NCBI RefSeq assembly: GCF_007558865.1
Contig: NZ_VLPK01000001.1
Span: 310,001 to 374,000 of the forward strand
Direction: 5' to 3'
DNA from: Mucilaginibacter corticis
GTDB lineage: Bacteria > Bacteroidota > Bacteroidia > Sphingobacteriales > Sphingobacteriaceae
Length of the DNA stretch: 64,000 bases
How positions within the stretch are numbered: the stretch's first letter is position 1; each line of letters opens with the position of its first letter. The position numbers and the translations under genes are program-made. A model generated the notes under the pieces. The model had not been told where the DNA came from, searched no databases, and was given only the letters and a program-made list of their open reading frames with translations. Shown piece by piece: positions 25,289 to 35,223 of this stretch.

Positions 25289-27118
25289 CTAAATAATCCC
25301 ATATAACGCCCCACCTGCTTCTGCCATCCTATCCACCAGCTTCTCTACCTCCGGGTCTTTTTCCAGTACCGGTGCATGGTGCGGTTTTATCCGCGCGTCA
25401 ATTATGAGCGGGCCGTAGCAGCCCCAGTGCTTGTGCTCGGTAAACTCGTTAATGCCATAAATATCGTGCGAGGGGTTGCTGCGGGTAAAGGTTACCCAAA
25501 CAAAGTTGTTGATGTTTGGGGCGGTAAAGACGGCATCGTCGCACAAAACAAACAGGGGGATACCAGTTAAATCGGTCTCTGCAAAATGCTCCTGTAAAAA
25601 CTCAATGATCATGGGCATATCGCTGGTGCGGATGTTCTTAGGCACCTCGATAGCCAGCACACCCGGCATTACTATCTGATAATTTACCAATGGCTTAGGC
25701 AAGCTGAAACCTGCTGGTACATTAGCCCATAGCTCGCGTTTAATATCGCCGGCAACGGTAACCGCCACCTTACTGCCTGAGTTTAGGCCACTGCCGCTAT
25801 AGTCGAGTGTGTCAATAGTGGTGCGGGTATGAAAGTGCAGATCGCGGGTAAGGTCAATGCGTTGCAGTATATGGGTGATGAATCCGCCGATATCATTAAC
25901 ATTTAGTTTAGGATCATCCTCCTGCGCGGCAATGAACAGGTATTTGGCCAGGCTAAGCTGGTTCTTGCCCAGTATATGGTTAGCTATGGTAATGATCTCC
26001 TGCGGTTTGCGCTCTTTAATGTAAGGCGTATAACGCTCGCTGCCAATGGCGAATAACAGCGGGTGTACCCCCGCCGCGTCTACAGCGTTTACGGCATGCA
26101 GCCCCGGGATCTCCTGCGGCAGGGCCGAGCCGGTTATCTCATGGATCAACGCGCCAAAGCTGGTATCTTCCTGCGGCGGCCTGCCCACTACGGTAAAGGA
26201 CCAAACAGCATCTTTACGGTGATAAACGTTATGCACTTTTAATAACGGGAATGGATGCGCCAGGCTATAATAACCCAAGTGATCGCCAAACGGGCCTTCA
26301 GATTTATTGTCGTGCGGCTCTACCGTCCCGGTTATGATAAAATCCGCGTCGGCCGAGATGCAGAAACCTTCATCGTCATAAAAATACCTGAACCTGCGGT
26401 TACCCAACGCGCCGGCGAAGGTCATTTCAGACAAACCTTCGGGCAGGGGCATTACCGCAGCAACGGGGTGCGACGGTGGGCCGCCCACAAATATGCTCAC
26501 CTTTAAAGGCTGTCCTTTAGCGTTGGCTTTAGTTTGGTGCACGCCTATGCCGCGGTGCAGCTGGTAGTGCAGGCCTATTTCTTTATTTAAAATATAATCG
26601 TTACCCGCCAACTGGATGCGGTACATGCCCAGGTTAGCATTCATAATGCCGGGCTTGTCGCTATCTTCGGTATAAACCTGCGGCATGGTTACAAAGGGGC
26701 CGCCATCTTTAGGCCAGTTAACAATCTGCGGCAGGTCTTCAATATTGCACTTTTCAAAGTTCTTCCTACCCACCTTCATCGGCAAAGCAGATAACGCTGT
26801 CAGCGCCACATTGGCATACCTGAACGGGTGCTTTATAGCCTGCATGGGGTCGGTTTTCACATCAACCAGGGTTTTAACCTTATCCAGCGAATCACGAAAA
26901 ATAAACTCCGACCGCTCAAGCGTACCAAACAGGTTAGATACAGCCGGGAATTTACTGCCCTTTACCTTCTCGAACAAAATAGCAGGCCCGCCCTTTTCAA
27001 ACACGCGTAAATGGATAGCTGCCATTTGCAGGTAAGGGTCAACCTCCTCTTTTATACGTATTAAATGACCATGTTTTTCAAGGTCGGTTATGCAGGCTTG
27101 TAAATTTGGGTAACCCAT
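25289..27118 (-). CDS. UbiD family (prenylated-FMN-dependent) decarboxylase
   Basis: 609 aa. The N-terminus MGYPNLQACITDLEKHGHLI and the central blocks IFVGGPPSHPVAAVMPLPEG, EGPFGDHLGYYS and FTVVGRPPQEDTSFGALIHE are UbiD-family signatures. The GPFGDHxGYY region contributes metal and prFMN phosphate binding. In Bacteroidota this protein is usually annotated as a menaquinone-pathway or UbiD-like decarboxylase. The C-terminal extension past about residue 490 is longer than in E. coli UbiD (497 aa). The UbiX flavin prenyltransferase needed for the cofactor is not in the window. Exact substrate unknown. Confidence 0.85.
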   Translation of the reverse strand: MGYPNLQACITDLEKHGHLIRIKEEVDPYLQMAAIHLRVFEKGGPAILFEKVKGSKFPAVSNLFGTLERSEFIFRDSLDKVKTLVDVKTDPMQAIKHPFRYANVALTALSALPMKVGRKNFEKCNIEDLPQIVNWPKDGGPFVTMPQVYTEDSDKPGIMNANLGMYRIQLAGNDYILNKEIGLHYQLHRGIGVHQTKANAKGQPLKVSIFVGGPPSHPVAAVMPLPEGLSEMTFAGALGNRRFRYFYDDEGFCISADADFIITGTVEPHDNKSEGPFGDHLGYYSLAHPFPLLKVHNVYHRKDAVWSFTVVGRPPQEDTSFGALIHEITGSALPQEIPGLHAVNAVDAAGVHPLLFAIGSERYTPYIKERKPQEIITIANHILGKNQLSLAKYLFIAAQEDDPKLNVNDIGGFITHILQRIDLTRDLHFHTRTTIDTLDYSGSGLNSGSKVAVTVAGDIKRELWANVPAGFSLPKPLVNYQIVMPGVLAIEVPKNIRTSDMPMIIEFLQEHFAETDLTGIPLFVLCDDAVFTAPNINNFVWVTFTRSNPSHDIYGINEFTEHKHWGCYGPLIIDARIKPHHAPVLEKDPEVEKLVDRMAEAGGALYGII

Positions 27119-27215
27119 ATCAATTATCTAACAGGGGCAAATGTACAAAAGGCATTTTAATGTAGCGGCGCGTTACTTTTTATCGTTTTAACAGATATTG
27201 CCTTAACTTTAAATT

Positions 27216-27668
27216 ATGAAACCATTAATAGTGCTGATAGTAGTATTTGCTTTAAGCTGCCTGGGGTTTTATATCGCTCAGCATGAAGCCAATGTAATTT
27301 TGAGCGGGCGCATAGCCATGTCCATCATGTTGTTGTTTACATCAACCGCGCATTTTGCTTTTTTTAACGGGATGCAAATGATGCTGCCGCCTTTTGTCCC
27401 GTTTAAAAAGTTCTTTGTCTATTTCACCGGGGTGATTGAGGCGCTGGCGGCTATCGGTTTACTGATCATCCCGACGCATTATGTCACCGCTATTTTGCTG
27501 ATCCTGTTTTTTATCGTGTTGCTGCCTGCCAATATCTACGCGTCGCAAAAAAGGGTCAACCTGGAAAAAGCAGATTATACCGGTAACGGGTTATCATACC
27601 TGTGGTTCAGGATCCCCTTACAATTATTCTTTATTGGCTGGGTATGGTATTTTGCCATTTTTAACTGA
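27216..27668 (+). CDS. DoxX-like membrane protein
   Basis: 150 aa with four hydrophobic segments (about 4-22, 33-50, 68-88 and 92-110) and a last one near 128-148. The Arg in SGRIAMSIMLLFTSTAHF and the IEALAAIGLL segment are DoxX/DoxD-like. Known members are small four-helix membrane proteins, some linked to quinone or thiosulfate oxidation, most uncharacterised. Divergent from the UbiD gene, with a 97-bp gap holding both promoters. Confidence 0.7.
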   Translation: MKPLIVLIVVFALSCLGFYIAQHEANVILSGRIAMSIMLLFTSTAHFAFFNGMQMMLPPFVPFKKFFVYFTGVIEALAAIGLLIIPTHYVTAILLILFFIVLLPANIYASQKRVNLEKADYTGNGLSYLWFRIPLQLFFIGWVWYFAIFN

Positions 27669-27690
27669 TATCTGCAACGGGAAATATAAA

Positions 27691-27712
27691 GAGACACAAA
27701 GTATTGTGTCTC
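27691..27712. repeat. REP-type palindrome (GAGACACAA family)
   Basis: GAGACACAA and TTGTGTCTC form a near-perfect 22-bp palindrome around AGTA. It is the same family as the GAGACGCAA palindromes that flank the RAYT gene at 53.5-54.1 kb and is located after the DoxX-like gene. Confidence 0.7.
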
Positions 27713-27812
27713 TACGTTGTCTATATTACCAATCAAATCTATAGATAAACATTAAAGTAGGTGCTTAAAAAAAGATATGCTTAATTTAGCACGCTAACGT
27801 CTATATATCTGC

Positions 27813-28649
27813 ATGTCGGTTATTGAGCTTACTATTATTATCCTTATAGGTTCGTATTTCGCGGGCCTGTTAGGCTCGCTAACCGGCTTGGGTGGTGGCT
27901 TTATAATAATCCCCCTGCTAACCTTGGTGCTGCGTGTAGACATTCATTATGCTATTGGCGCTTCGCTTATTTCTGTTATCGCCACCTCATCCGGATCAGC
28001 GGCAGCCTATGTTAAAGAAGGAATTACCAATATGCGGCTGGGTATGTTTTTAGAAATAGCCACTACTGCAGGCGCCATGGCAGGGGCTATTCTGGCCATA
28101 TATACGCCTACCCATTATATTGCTATCCTATTCGGGTTGATCCTCATCTCATCTGCATTAATGTCATTACAGAAAAAAAAGGAACAAACCACCATACATC
28201 AAAGTTACCTGGCGCAAAAACTAAACTTAAACGGCAGCTACCCTACTGCCCAGGGCACAGTTGAATACGGTGTAACCAATATTATTGGCGGCTTTTTTAC
28301 CATGCTGTTTGCCGGGGTAATATCGGGCCTGCTTGGCATTGGCTCTGGTGCATTAAAAGTTGTGGCGATGGATGGTATTATGAAGATCCCTTTCAAGGTA
28401 TCAACCACTACCAGTAATTTCATGATAGGTGTTACCGCCGCCGCAAGCGCAGTGGTTTATTTACAGCGCGGCTACATTGACCCGGGTTTGTCAATGCCTG
28501 TAGTGATAGGCGTATTACTGGGTGCAATGACGGGTTCAAAAATATTGGTAAACAGCGGCTCATCTAAATGGATCAGGGTGATATTTGCGGTGGTGGTAAG
28601 CGCGGTTGCCGTTCAGATGATCTATAACGGCATAACGGGGAAAATATAA
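27813..28649 (+). CDS. Sulfite exporter TauE/SafE family permease
   Basis: 278 aa polytopic membrane protein with about eight hydrophobic segments. The two repeated family motifs are GLLGSLTGLGGGFIIIPLL (about 18-36) and its counterpart GLLGIGSGALKVVAMDGIM (about 171-189). TauE/SafE proteins export sulfite, sulfoacetate or related small anions; substrate here unknown. The stop and the next start overlap (TAATG), so it is translationally coupled to the DUF1634 gene, a frequent pairing. Confidence 0.88.
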   Translation: MSVIELTIIILIGSYFAGLLGSLTGLGGGFIIIPLLTLVLRVDIHYAIGASLISVIATSSGSAAAYVKEGITNMRLGMFLEIATTAGAMAGAILAIYTPTHYIAILFGLILISSALMSLQKKKEQTTIHQSYLAQKLNLNGSYPTAQGTVEYGVTNIIGGFFTMLFAGVISGLLGIGSGALKVVAMDGIMKIPFKVSTTTSNFMIGVTAAASAVVYLQRGYIDPGLSMPVVIGVLLGAMTGSKILVNSGSSKWIRVIFAVVVSAVAVQMIYNGITGKI

Positions 28650-29026
28650 TGAACAAGCTAAAAGATACCGATATACAAGCTGCCATTGGATGGGTGTTAC
28701 GCACAGGCGTATTCTTATCTGTGGGTGTAGTGATGTTTGGTGCTGCCATATATATTTACCGTCATGGTTATGACGCTACCGATTATCGCACGTTTAAAGG
28801 CGTACCTGATTTTGTAAAACTATCAGGTGTGGTAAACGGCATGCTTACTTTGCACGGGAGGGCCATTATCCAGGGTGGTATCATTTTATTAATTGCCACT
28901 CCGGTTATCAGGGTAGCATTCTCGGCCATTGGGTTTGTTTTAGAGAAAGATTACCTCTATGCCTTTATCACGTTACTTGTGCTGATCATTATTTTCGCAA
29001 GCATGCTTACCGGGCATGCCGGCTGA
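28649..29026 (+). CDS. DUF1634 membrane protein
   Basis: 125 aa with three hydrophobic segments (about 14-36, 67-90 and 101-121). It matches DUF1634, nearly always found next to TauE/SafE permeases and proposed as their accessory subunit. It overlaps the permease by 1 nt and ends at the base directly before the end of the convergent outer-membrane gene. Confidence 0.85.
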   Translation: MNKLKDTDIQAAIGWVLRTGVFLSVGVVMFGAAIYIYRHGYDATDYRTFKGVPDFVKLSGVVNGMLTLHGRAIIQGGIILLIATPVIRVAFSAIGFVLEKDYLYAFITLLVLIIIFASMLTGHAG

Positions 29027-31492
29027 TCAATTTGCTGTAGTAGTGCTTCCGGCTACTCCGCCCGCCCTGTTTTGCTCGTCTTCATTACCCGTACTGTGCT
29101 TGCGGTTTACCTTTAAAGATACATTACCAAAATGGTAAGTAAAATTTAACCGCACAACGCGGGTTTCAACCTTATCATAAACCGTCATATTAAGGTTTTG
29201 GTAGTTTATACTGCTCCAGTCGCGGTGCGTATTAAAAATATCGGTTATGCCAAGGCTCAATCTGCCTTGATTATGTAAGATCTGCTGACTTAAACCGGCG
29301 TCAACGTGATAATCTGCCTTAAATTTGCCAATACCATAAAATTCAGGCGATTCATAATTGCCTGATACTTCGAAAGACAAGGTATTGGTCAGTTTGAGAT
29401 TTTGCGTACTTGCTAAACTTACAGATTGTGTGCCTTTATTTAAGTTACCATTCCTGGGATAAGCTTTTATGCGCTGATAAGAAACATCGGCAGTAAAGTT
29501 TGCAGTCCACCAGTTTGTAAAATTTACCGGCGTATAAAACCGGACACCATAAATGGAGTAAGTACCAAAATTTTGCGTGATAGACCGGTTTACCTTAGTC
29601 GAATCGTTTTGCATATAATCCACAAATCCATAAAAGTTAGAAACTACCATGGCGTACAAACTGGTTACCAGTTTCTTGTTATAGGTATGGGTTATCTGTA
29701 TTTTGTTGGAGTATTGCGGCTTTAAATTGGGGTTACCCTGTTTATAATCATACAGGTCGGCAAAATATAAAAACGGGTTAACTGCATCATAAGCGGCCCT
29801 ATTTACCCTCCGGTTGAAGCTGATATCAAAATCGTTTTTTTCATCGGCCTGGTAATTTAACTGCAATTGCGGGAACCAGTCCGAATAACTTTTGTTCACC
29901 GTACTTTCAGTTATTGCCGACGTACCGTTGCCACTTGTATTGGTTTGTTCAACACGCAGGCCGGCTATTAAATTTACCTTGCCCAGTTTATTGATATAAT
30001 TCAGATAGCCCGAGTTGATATTTTCTTTAAAAAAGAAGGTACTGCTAAAATTGGGCGAGTTTTGGTAAACACCGTCTACTTTGGGGCCAAAGTCAAGGTC
30101 GTTATTGCTTTGAACCCGGCTATATTTTACCCCGGCCTCTAAACGCGATTGCTTGGACAACGGATTAACATAGTCGATCTTTGCCGCCCAGATATGAATA
30201 TCCGCAGGTGACAGGTTTTGCAGCTGCAACAGTGGCCTATAATCAACACGGGCCGAATTATAGAAGAAATTATCAATATACTCAGACGAATGACGGTCTA
30301 CATCATTAAATACAAGGTCGGCATATAAAGTTTTGCCCAGGGTATCTAACTTACCTGTGTAATTAATATCATAACTGGTGTTGCTTTGCCCCCGGTTCAG
30401 TTTTGATTTTGTCAGGATGGTTGAATCAAGCCGACCATTATTGGTAATATTTAAAACGTTGTTTTTAATAAAATCATCATTGTTTATAGTGCCGCTTATC
30501 AGCACTCCAATGGTATGCTTTGGCGATATGGCATAATCTGCCCCAACCCTGAAATTATGGCTATAGCCCTGCTGGGTAGCATAATAATTAACATTGTATT
30601 CGCTTAGCTCGTTATTGTAATTGATAAAACGATCAGTAATAAAGGTATGGTCTGTTTTGCGGTAGATAAAATTGTAATTACCAAAAATATTGACCTTATC
30701 CTTACGACTATTAAAAATAAGGCCGGCATTTGCCTTACCAAATTTACCATAGCCCCCTCCGCCAGAAACGGTAAAATTTGTACCTTGGTTAGCGCCTTTT
30801 TTACTGATGATATTGATCACCCCCGCACCCCCCGCATCATATTTTGCCGATGGATTGGTGATCAGTTCAATTTGCTGTACCGTGCTGCCCGGTAAGCTTT
30901 GCAAATAATCGGTCAGGTCCTGCCCCGTTAACCGTACAGGCCTACCATCAACCATAACCAGGGCATTTGCCCGGCCAACAATGCTGATATCGCCTTTGGT
31001 TTCGGCATGTACACCCGGCGCCTGGCGTAATATCTCAAAAACAGAATTGCCCTCGGCAATGATACTGCTTTGCACGTTTAGCGTAACCCTGTCGGGCTTA
31101 ACCTCTACATATGAGCGCTGGGCGGTTATGGAAACTTCTTTTAATTGTGGCAAATGCGGTGTTAGGCTAATTTCATCAACCGCGATGTTTTTCCCGGTGT
31201 CGACAGTATAAGGCCCTGTCATTGACTGATCAAAACCGATCTTACTTACCAGTAACAGGTACCTGCCGGGTTTGGCATTGAACTTAAATAAGCCTTTAGC
31301 ATCGCAAGGGGTTGAACGGATAATAGATGAGTCGGCGGCAGCCAATAGTATTACCGTGGCGGCCTCTGCAGCAATGTGTTTTTCGTCAGAAACTTTACCA
31401 TGGATGCCTGATACGCCGGTTTGCGAGTAAGCGTGGATACACAAACCGTTTAGGAGCATAATTATTAAGCCCCTTGCTAAAGACCTCATCAA
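29027..31492 (-). CDS. Outer-membrane beta-barrel receptor (TonB-dependent-like, OMP_b-brl_3 type)
   Basis: 821 aa. Signal peptide ending near AYSQ (about 24), then a carboxypeptidase regulatory-like domain (about 26-110). A plug-like domain follows: VTAQRSYVEVKPDRVTLNVQ is close to the usual start, ILRQAPGV and GRANALVMVDGRPV the core. A large C-terminal barrel rich in aromatic alternating strands ends NLTFTYHFGNVSLK with a short hydrophilic tail. This is the Bacteroidota family often called outer membrane beta-barrel protein; ligand unknown. No SusD partner or sigma/anti-sigma pair is adjacent. Confidence 0.85.
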   Translation of the reverse strand: MMRSLARGLIIMLLNGLCIHAYSQTGVSGIHGKVSDEKHIAAEAATVILLAAADSSIIRSTPCDAKGLFKFNAKPGRYLLLVSKIGFDQSMTGPYTVDTGKNIAVDEISLTPHLPQLKEVSITAQRSYVEVKPDRVTLNVQSSIIAEGNSVFEILRQAPGVHAETKGDISIVGRANALVMVDGRPVRLTGQDLTDYLQSLPGSTVQQIELITNPSAKYDAGGAGVINIISKKGANQGTNFTVSGGGGYGKFGKANAGLIFNSRKDKVNIFGNYNFIYRKTDHTFITDRFINYNNELSEYNVNYYATQQGYSHNFRVGADYAISPKHTIGVLISGTINNDDFIKNNVLNITNNGRLDSTILTKSKLNRGQSNTSYDINYTGKLDTLGKTLYADLVFNDVDRHSSEYIDNFFYNSARVDYRPLLQLQNLSPADIHIWAAKIDYVNPLSKQSRLEAGVKYSRVQSNNDLDFGPKVDGVYQNSPNFSSTFFFKENINSGYLNYINKLGKVNLIAGLRVEQTNTSGNGTSAITESTVNKSYSDWFPQLQLNYQADEKNDFDISFNRRVNRAAYDAVNPFLYFADLYDYKQGNPNLKPQYSNKIQITHTYNKKLVTSLYAMVVSNFYGFVDYMQNDSTKVNRSITQNFGTYSIYGVRFYTPVNFTNWWTANFTADVSYQRIKAYPRNGNLNKGTQSVSLASTQNLKLTNTLSFEVSGNYESPEFYGIGKFKADYHVDAGLSQQILHNQGRLSLGITDIFNTHRDWSSINYQNLNMTVYDKVETRVVRLNFTYHFGNVSLKVNRKHSTGNEDEQNRAGGVAGSTTTAN

Positions 31493-31672
31493 TATTATCA
31501 GTTAAGAATTAGGCTATAAATATGCTTATAATTAGTGCAATTTTAGCCTTTTTACGGTTTATTTAAAGTAAAAGTTTTTAATGTACTTTCTGCCTTACGG
31601 TATGATATGAGTATTGCGGTAATTTTACTAATTTTCGCAATTATTATTACCACCGTGTTGATACCCGATAAA

Positions 31673-32668
31673 ATGAAGAAGACCTGCTTTTTAATACTGA
31701 CCCTATTTTTTGCGATAAATAGCCTGGCACAGGCAGAACCGACCAAAACGGCGCAAAGCAAATCAGATCCGTCATTGACAGAATCGCCGGTATCGTTGAA
31801 AACGCTTAGCGGAACTATCTCGGGTACCTTAACCACGCCTGCTACCATTAATGGAAAGATCCCGGTAGTGCTGATCATTCCAGGCTCCGGCCCGGTTGAC
31901 CGTGATGGCAACAGCGCCAAAACAAACCTGAATGCCAACACTTATAAATTAATAGCCGAAGCATTGGGCAAAGATGGCATTGCATCATTACGTTATGATA
32001 AACGTATGGTTGGCCAAAGCGCCACAGGCCAAAAAGAAGAAAACCTGCGTTTTGAAGATTATGTTGATGATGCGTTAGGTATGATTGGCCTGTTAAAGGA
32101 CGATAAAAGATTTTCAAAAATAATAGTGCTTGGCCATAGCGAGGGTTCATTGGTAGGGATATTGGCTACAAATTCGTCAGAAGGTAAGGTTAATGCCTTT
32201 ATTTCTGTTGAAGGCGCCGGCCGCCGTGCCGACGAGATCATGAAAGAGCAGATGAAATCTCAGCCTTCGTACGTATCTGACAGCTTTAAAAAAGTGTTAG
32301 ATTCATTGATCATCGGTAAGATCCAGCCAAAGGTTGATGCCTCGCTATATGCTATTGCAAGGCCTGCTATGCAAAATTATTTAATGAGCTGGTTCAGGTA
32401 TGATCCATCGCAGGAGATCAAAAATTTAAAAGTTCCTGTTCTGATCGTACAGGGCACTACTGACCTGCAGGTAACTGTGATTGATGGAGAGAAACTGAAA
32501 AAAGCAAGATCCGCGTTCAGCTATCTGCCTGTGCGTGGCATGAACTATGTGCTTAGAGATGCCCCCGCCGACAAAGATAAAAATATGGCCACTTATACTC
32601 AGCCCGAATTGCCCTTAAAGCCCGAATTTGTGTCAGGCGTGCTTGATTTTATACATGGTCTAAAGTAG
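31673..32668 (+). CDS. Exported alpha/beta hydrolase (serine aminopeptidase S33-like)
   Basis: 331 aa. The chosen start gives a proper signal peptide MKKTCFLILTLFFAINSLAQ; an in-frame ATG at 31607 would put 22 extra hydrophobic residues in front and is rejected. The nucleophile elbow is GHSEGS with Ser156. The oxyanion-hole region is IIPGSGPVDRDGNS, a pattern of the YqiK/BAAT-like hydrolases. The acid is likely in QGTTDLQV. Substrate unknown; likely an ester or amide in the periplasm. Confidence 0.8.
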   Translation: MKKTCFLILTLFFAINSLAQAEPTKTAQSKSDPSLTESPVSLKTLSGTISGTLTTPATINGKIPVVLIIPGSGPVDRDGNSAKTNLNANTYKLIAEALGKDGIASLRYDKRMVGQSATGQKEENLRFEDYVDDALGMIGLLKDDKRFSKIIVLGHSEGSLVGILATNSSEGKVNAFISVEGAGRRADEIMKEQMKSQPSYVSDSFKKVLDSLIIGKIQPKVDASLYAIARPAMQNYLMSWFRYDPSQEIKNLKVPVLIVQGTTDLQVTVIDGEKLKKARSAFSYLPVRGMNYVLRDAPADKDKNMATYTQPELPLKPEFVSGVLDFIHGLK

Positions 32669-32681
32669 ACAAAGCCGTTTA

Positions 32682-32770
32682 TTGTCATTTCGACCAACGG
32701 GAGAAATCTATACACGACAGGCGGTTAAGCAGTGTATAGATTTCTCCTCGTACCTCGTTCGAAATGACAA
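32682..32770. repeat. Intergenic hairpin repeat, about 89 bp
   Basis: TTGTCATTTCGA (32682-32693) and TCGAAATGACAA (32759-32770) are perfect inverted ends. Inside, GAGAAATCTATACAC and GTGTATAGATTTCTC form a second perfect inverted pair. It lies between two convergent genes and could terminate transcription from both sides. Confidence 0.75.
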
Positions 32771-32779
32771 CCTTTTATA

Positions 32780-33256
32780 TCATAAAGGCCAATTACCCTG
32801 CAACCGCCTGATCACAATGATCTCGCTGGTGTGATAAGCGTTATGATCCGCTATCTGTAAGGCTTCGCGCAGGATGCTTTGCCCGCTGCCGTGGCCCAGC
32901 GGTTTATAGATATCTTCTTTTTTAAATAATTCGATAAATTCTTCAAGGTCGCTGTCTATTTGTTTTAACGAGTCGTGCCAGGCAGCGTCATCTTTAGGGG
33001 CGGTTTCTTTTGGCCAGTAATCATCCGGCCAGTTTGGCGATTCGTGGTTCTGATCCGCACAAAACTGTACCATATCCCATTGCGCAATACGGATATGCTC
33101 AACCAGTTGCCAGATGCTGTAAGGCAACTTCGCGGGTTTATCGCCACGGGCATCGGCGGGCAGTTTTTCAAGCGCGTCTTTTAAACCAATGTGGGCGTTG
33201 CCGCCGCGCAGCAATTTCACCACTTCGTCAATAATTATATGATGTTCCTTATTCAT
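32780..33256 (-). CDS. DinB-like four-helix metalloprotein
   Basis: 158 aa helical protein of the DinB/YfiT superfamily. The three metal-binding histidines fit the pattern: His54 (LVEHIRIAQWDM) and His138/His142 (ADHNAYH). Family members include bacillithiol transferases and damage-induced proteins; specific substrate unknown. Convergent with the hydrolase gene across the hairpin repeat. Confidence 0.8.
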   Translation of the reverse strand: MNKEHHIIIDEVVKLLRGGNAHIGLKDALEKLPADARGDKPAKLPYSIWQLVEHIRIAQWDMVQFCADQNHESPNWPDDYWPKETAPKDDAAWHDSLKQIDSDLEEFIELFKKEDIYKPLGHGSGQSILREALQIADHNAYHTSEIIVIRRLQGNWPL

Positions 33257-33336
33257 ATTTTACATACTTTGTTTTATAGTTAATCGCTTTTTTGGGTTAA
33301 ATGTTCTAAGTTTATCCAACAAAAATATTTCCGGCA

Positions 33337-35091
33337 ATGACGCGTAGTTTATCTTTTTTAATAGCTTTTTCTTTATTTATTATCGGCTGCAAGAAAGACG
33401 GCCAGGCCCCGCCGCTTACCCCACAGGGCAACGACTCATTTACCGCTTACGAAACCCACTTTTTAGACGCCTTGTGGAAACTGAACCCTGAATGGGGCAC
33501 CGATGAAGGCTATCATAAATACGACAGTCTTCTGGTGATCCCTAACGATAAGAACAGGGAAGCGATGTCGCTTTTTCTCAAAAAACAACAGGACTCGTTA
33601 GCTAAATTTGAAGTTAACGACCTTACGCCATCAAATAAAATGGATTACCATATCCTGCAAAACCAGCTGGAATACAGCAACTGGAAGATCAGCGTGTTAA
33701 AAGATTACCAATGGAACCCAGCCTACTATAATGTGATACCGGCGTTTGCACATATGCTTAATGAGCATTACGCGCCTTTGGCAAAACGCCTGCGCAATCT
33801 TCATCAAAAAATGGCCGACCTGCCACTGTATTACAAAGAGGCCGAGAAACAAATAAAAAATCCAGCCCCTGAACTTACCGCGCTGGCCATTGAGCAGCAA
33901 ACCGGCGGTATCAACATTCTTGAAAAAGAGTTTGCCGACTCGCTAAAGAAATCCATCATCCCAGCGGCAGAGCAAAAGCAAATGACAGATCGCGCCAAGC
34001 TTGCTGTCGATGCAATTAAAGGATACATCAGCTGGCTGCAAGCTTTAAAGAGCGATAAACCGCGCAGTTTCCGCTTGGGAAAAGAGTTGTATGAAGATAA
34101 GTTTAAGTACGAAACCCAATCGGCCTTTAGCGCGCAGCAGCTTTTTAATATAGCCACCGAGCGCAAAAAACAGATCCATGGCGATATGGTTAAATTGAGT
34201 AAAGAGCTATGGCCTAAATATTTCGGCAAAAAAACCATGCCTGCCGACTCGTTAGACCTGGTAAGCCGGGTGCTGGATACGCTTTCAGGCAAACATACCA
34301 CAGCGGCCGACCTTCCATCAGAAATTGAAAAGCAATTGCCAAAACTTTCGGCCTTTGTAAAAGATAAAGACTTGTTAACACTTGACCCCAGCAAACCTTT
34401 GAAAGTACGCAAACAGCCTGCTTATTTTGGTAACGCGGCTGTAGCGTCAATGAGTTCGCCGGGGCCGTATGACAAAAACGGGACCGCGTATTACAATATC
34501 ATCAGCCTAACAGGTTTATCTGCCGATAGAGCCGAAAGCTACCTGCGCGAATACAACGACTATACATTACAGATCCTGAGCATGCACGAAGCTATCCCCG
34601 GCCATTACGCGCAGCTGATTTATGCCAATAACGCGCCAAGCCTGGTTAAATCTATTTTTAGCAGTACCGCCATGGTTGAAGGCTGGGCCGTTTACGGCGA
34701 GCAAATGATGCTGGATGCCGGCTATGATACATCGCCCGAAATGAAACTGATGTGGTACAAATGGCACCTGCGCTCGGTTTGTAATACCATACTTGATTTT
34801 GACGTACACAGCAACAGCATGACCAAAGAGCAGGCGCTTAAGTTTTTAACCCACGAAGCTTTTCAGCAACAGGCCGAGGCCGAAGGCAAATGGAAACGCG
34901 TAGGTGTAACCAGCGTACAGCTTGACAGCTACTACGACGGCTACAAAGAAATTATGGACCTGCGCGACGCTTATAAAGTCAAAATGGGTGATAAATACAA
35001 GTTGAAAGAGTTTAATGAAAAGTTCCTGAGTTATGGCAGCGCCCCTGTAAAACTGATCCGGTCGGCAATGGCGGATGGGAAGGATAATTGA
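33337..35091 (+). CDS. DUF885 family lipoprotein (putative zinc peptidase)
   Basis: 584 aa lipoprotein: signal MTRSLSFLIAFSLFIIGC, lipid-modified Cys18, KKD following. The putative zinc site is HEAIPGHYAQ with His417, Glu418 and His423, and the downstream glutamate is Glu448 in MVEGWAVYGEQM. These are the DUF885 motifs, related to M2/M3-like gluzincins. Likely a periplasmic or surface-anchored carboxypeptidase-like enzyme; the substrate is not known. Followed by a long perfect hairpin. Confidence 0.82.
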   Translation: MTRSLSFLIAFSLFIIGCKKDGQAPPLTPQGNDSFTAYETHFLDALWKLNPEWGTDEGYHKYDSLLVIPNDKNREAMSLFLKKQQDSLAKFEVNDLTPSNKMDYHILQNQLEYSNWKISVLKDYQWNPAYYNVIPAFAHMLNEHYAPLAKRLRNLHQKMADLPLYYKEAEKQIKNPAPELTALAIEQQTGGINILEKEFADSLKKSIIPAAEQKQMTDRAKLAVDAIKGYISWLQALKSDKPRSFRLGKELYEDKFKYETQSAFSAQQLFNIATERKKQIHGDMVKLSKELWPKYFGKKTMPADSLDLVSRVLDTLSGKHTTAADLPSEIEKQLPKLSAFVKDKDLLTLDPSKPLKVRKQPAYFGNAAVASMSSPGPYDKNGTAYYNIISLTGLSADRAESYLREYNDYTLQILSMHEAIPGHYAQLIYANNAPSLVKSIFSSTAMVEGWAVYGEQMMLDAGYDTSPEMKLMWYKWHLRSVCNTILDFDVHSNSMTKEQALKFLTHEAFQQQAEAEGKWKRVGVTSVQLDSYYDGYKEIMDLRDAYKVKMGDKYKLKEFNEKFLSYGSAPVKLIRSAMADGKDN

Positions 35092-35107
35092 TACTGCTTT
35101 TTTTCTT

Positions 35108-35190
35108 TTGTCATCCTGAGCGATAGCGAAGGATCTTCCAGGCGGCGATTGCTGAGTTTACAGATCCTTCGCTATCGCTCAGGATGACAA
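35108..35190. repeat. Intergenic hairpin with a 29-bp perfect stem
   Basis: 35108-35136 (TTGTCATCCTGAGCGATAGC onward) is the exact reverse complement of 35162-35190, with a 25-nt loop. The terminal TTGTCAT word is shared with the hairpin at 32682-32770, although the internal sequence differs, so they belong to one class of intergenic repeats. Confidence 0.85.
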
Positions 35191-35223
35191 TGTGTTTTTT
35201 GTTTAATGCTTTAATCCAACAAC

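Noticed and set aside
31607..31672. Earlier start of the alpha/beta hydrolase
   Set aside because: Gives two hydrophobic segments in a row; the internal ATG at 31673 begins a complete signal peptide.
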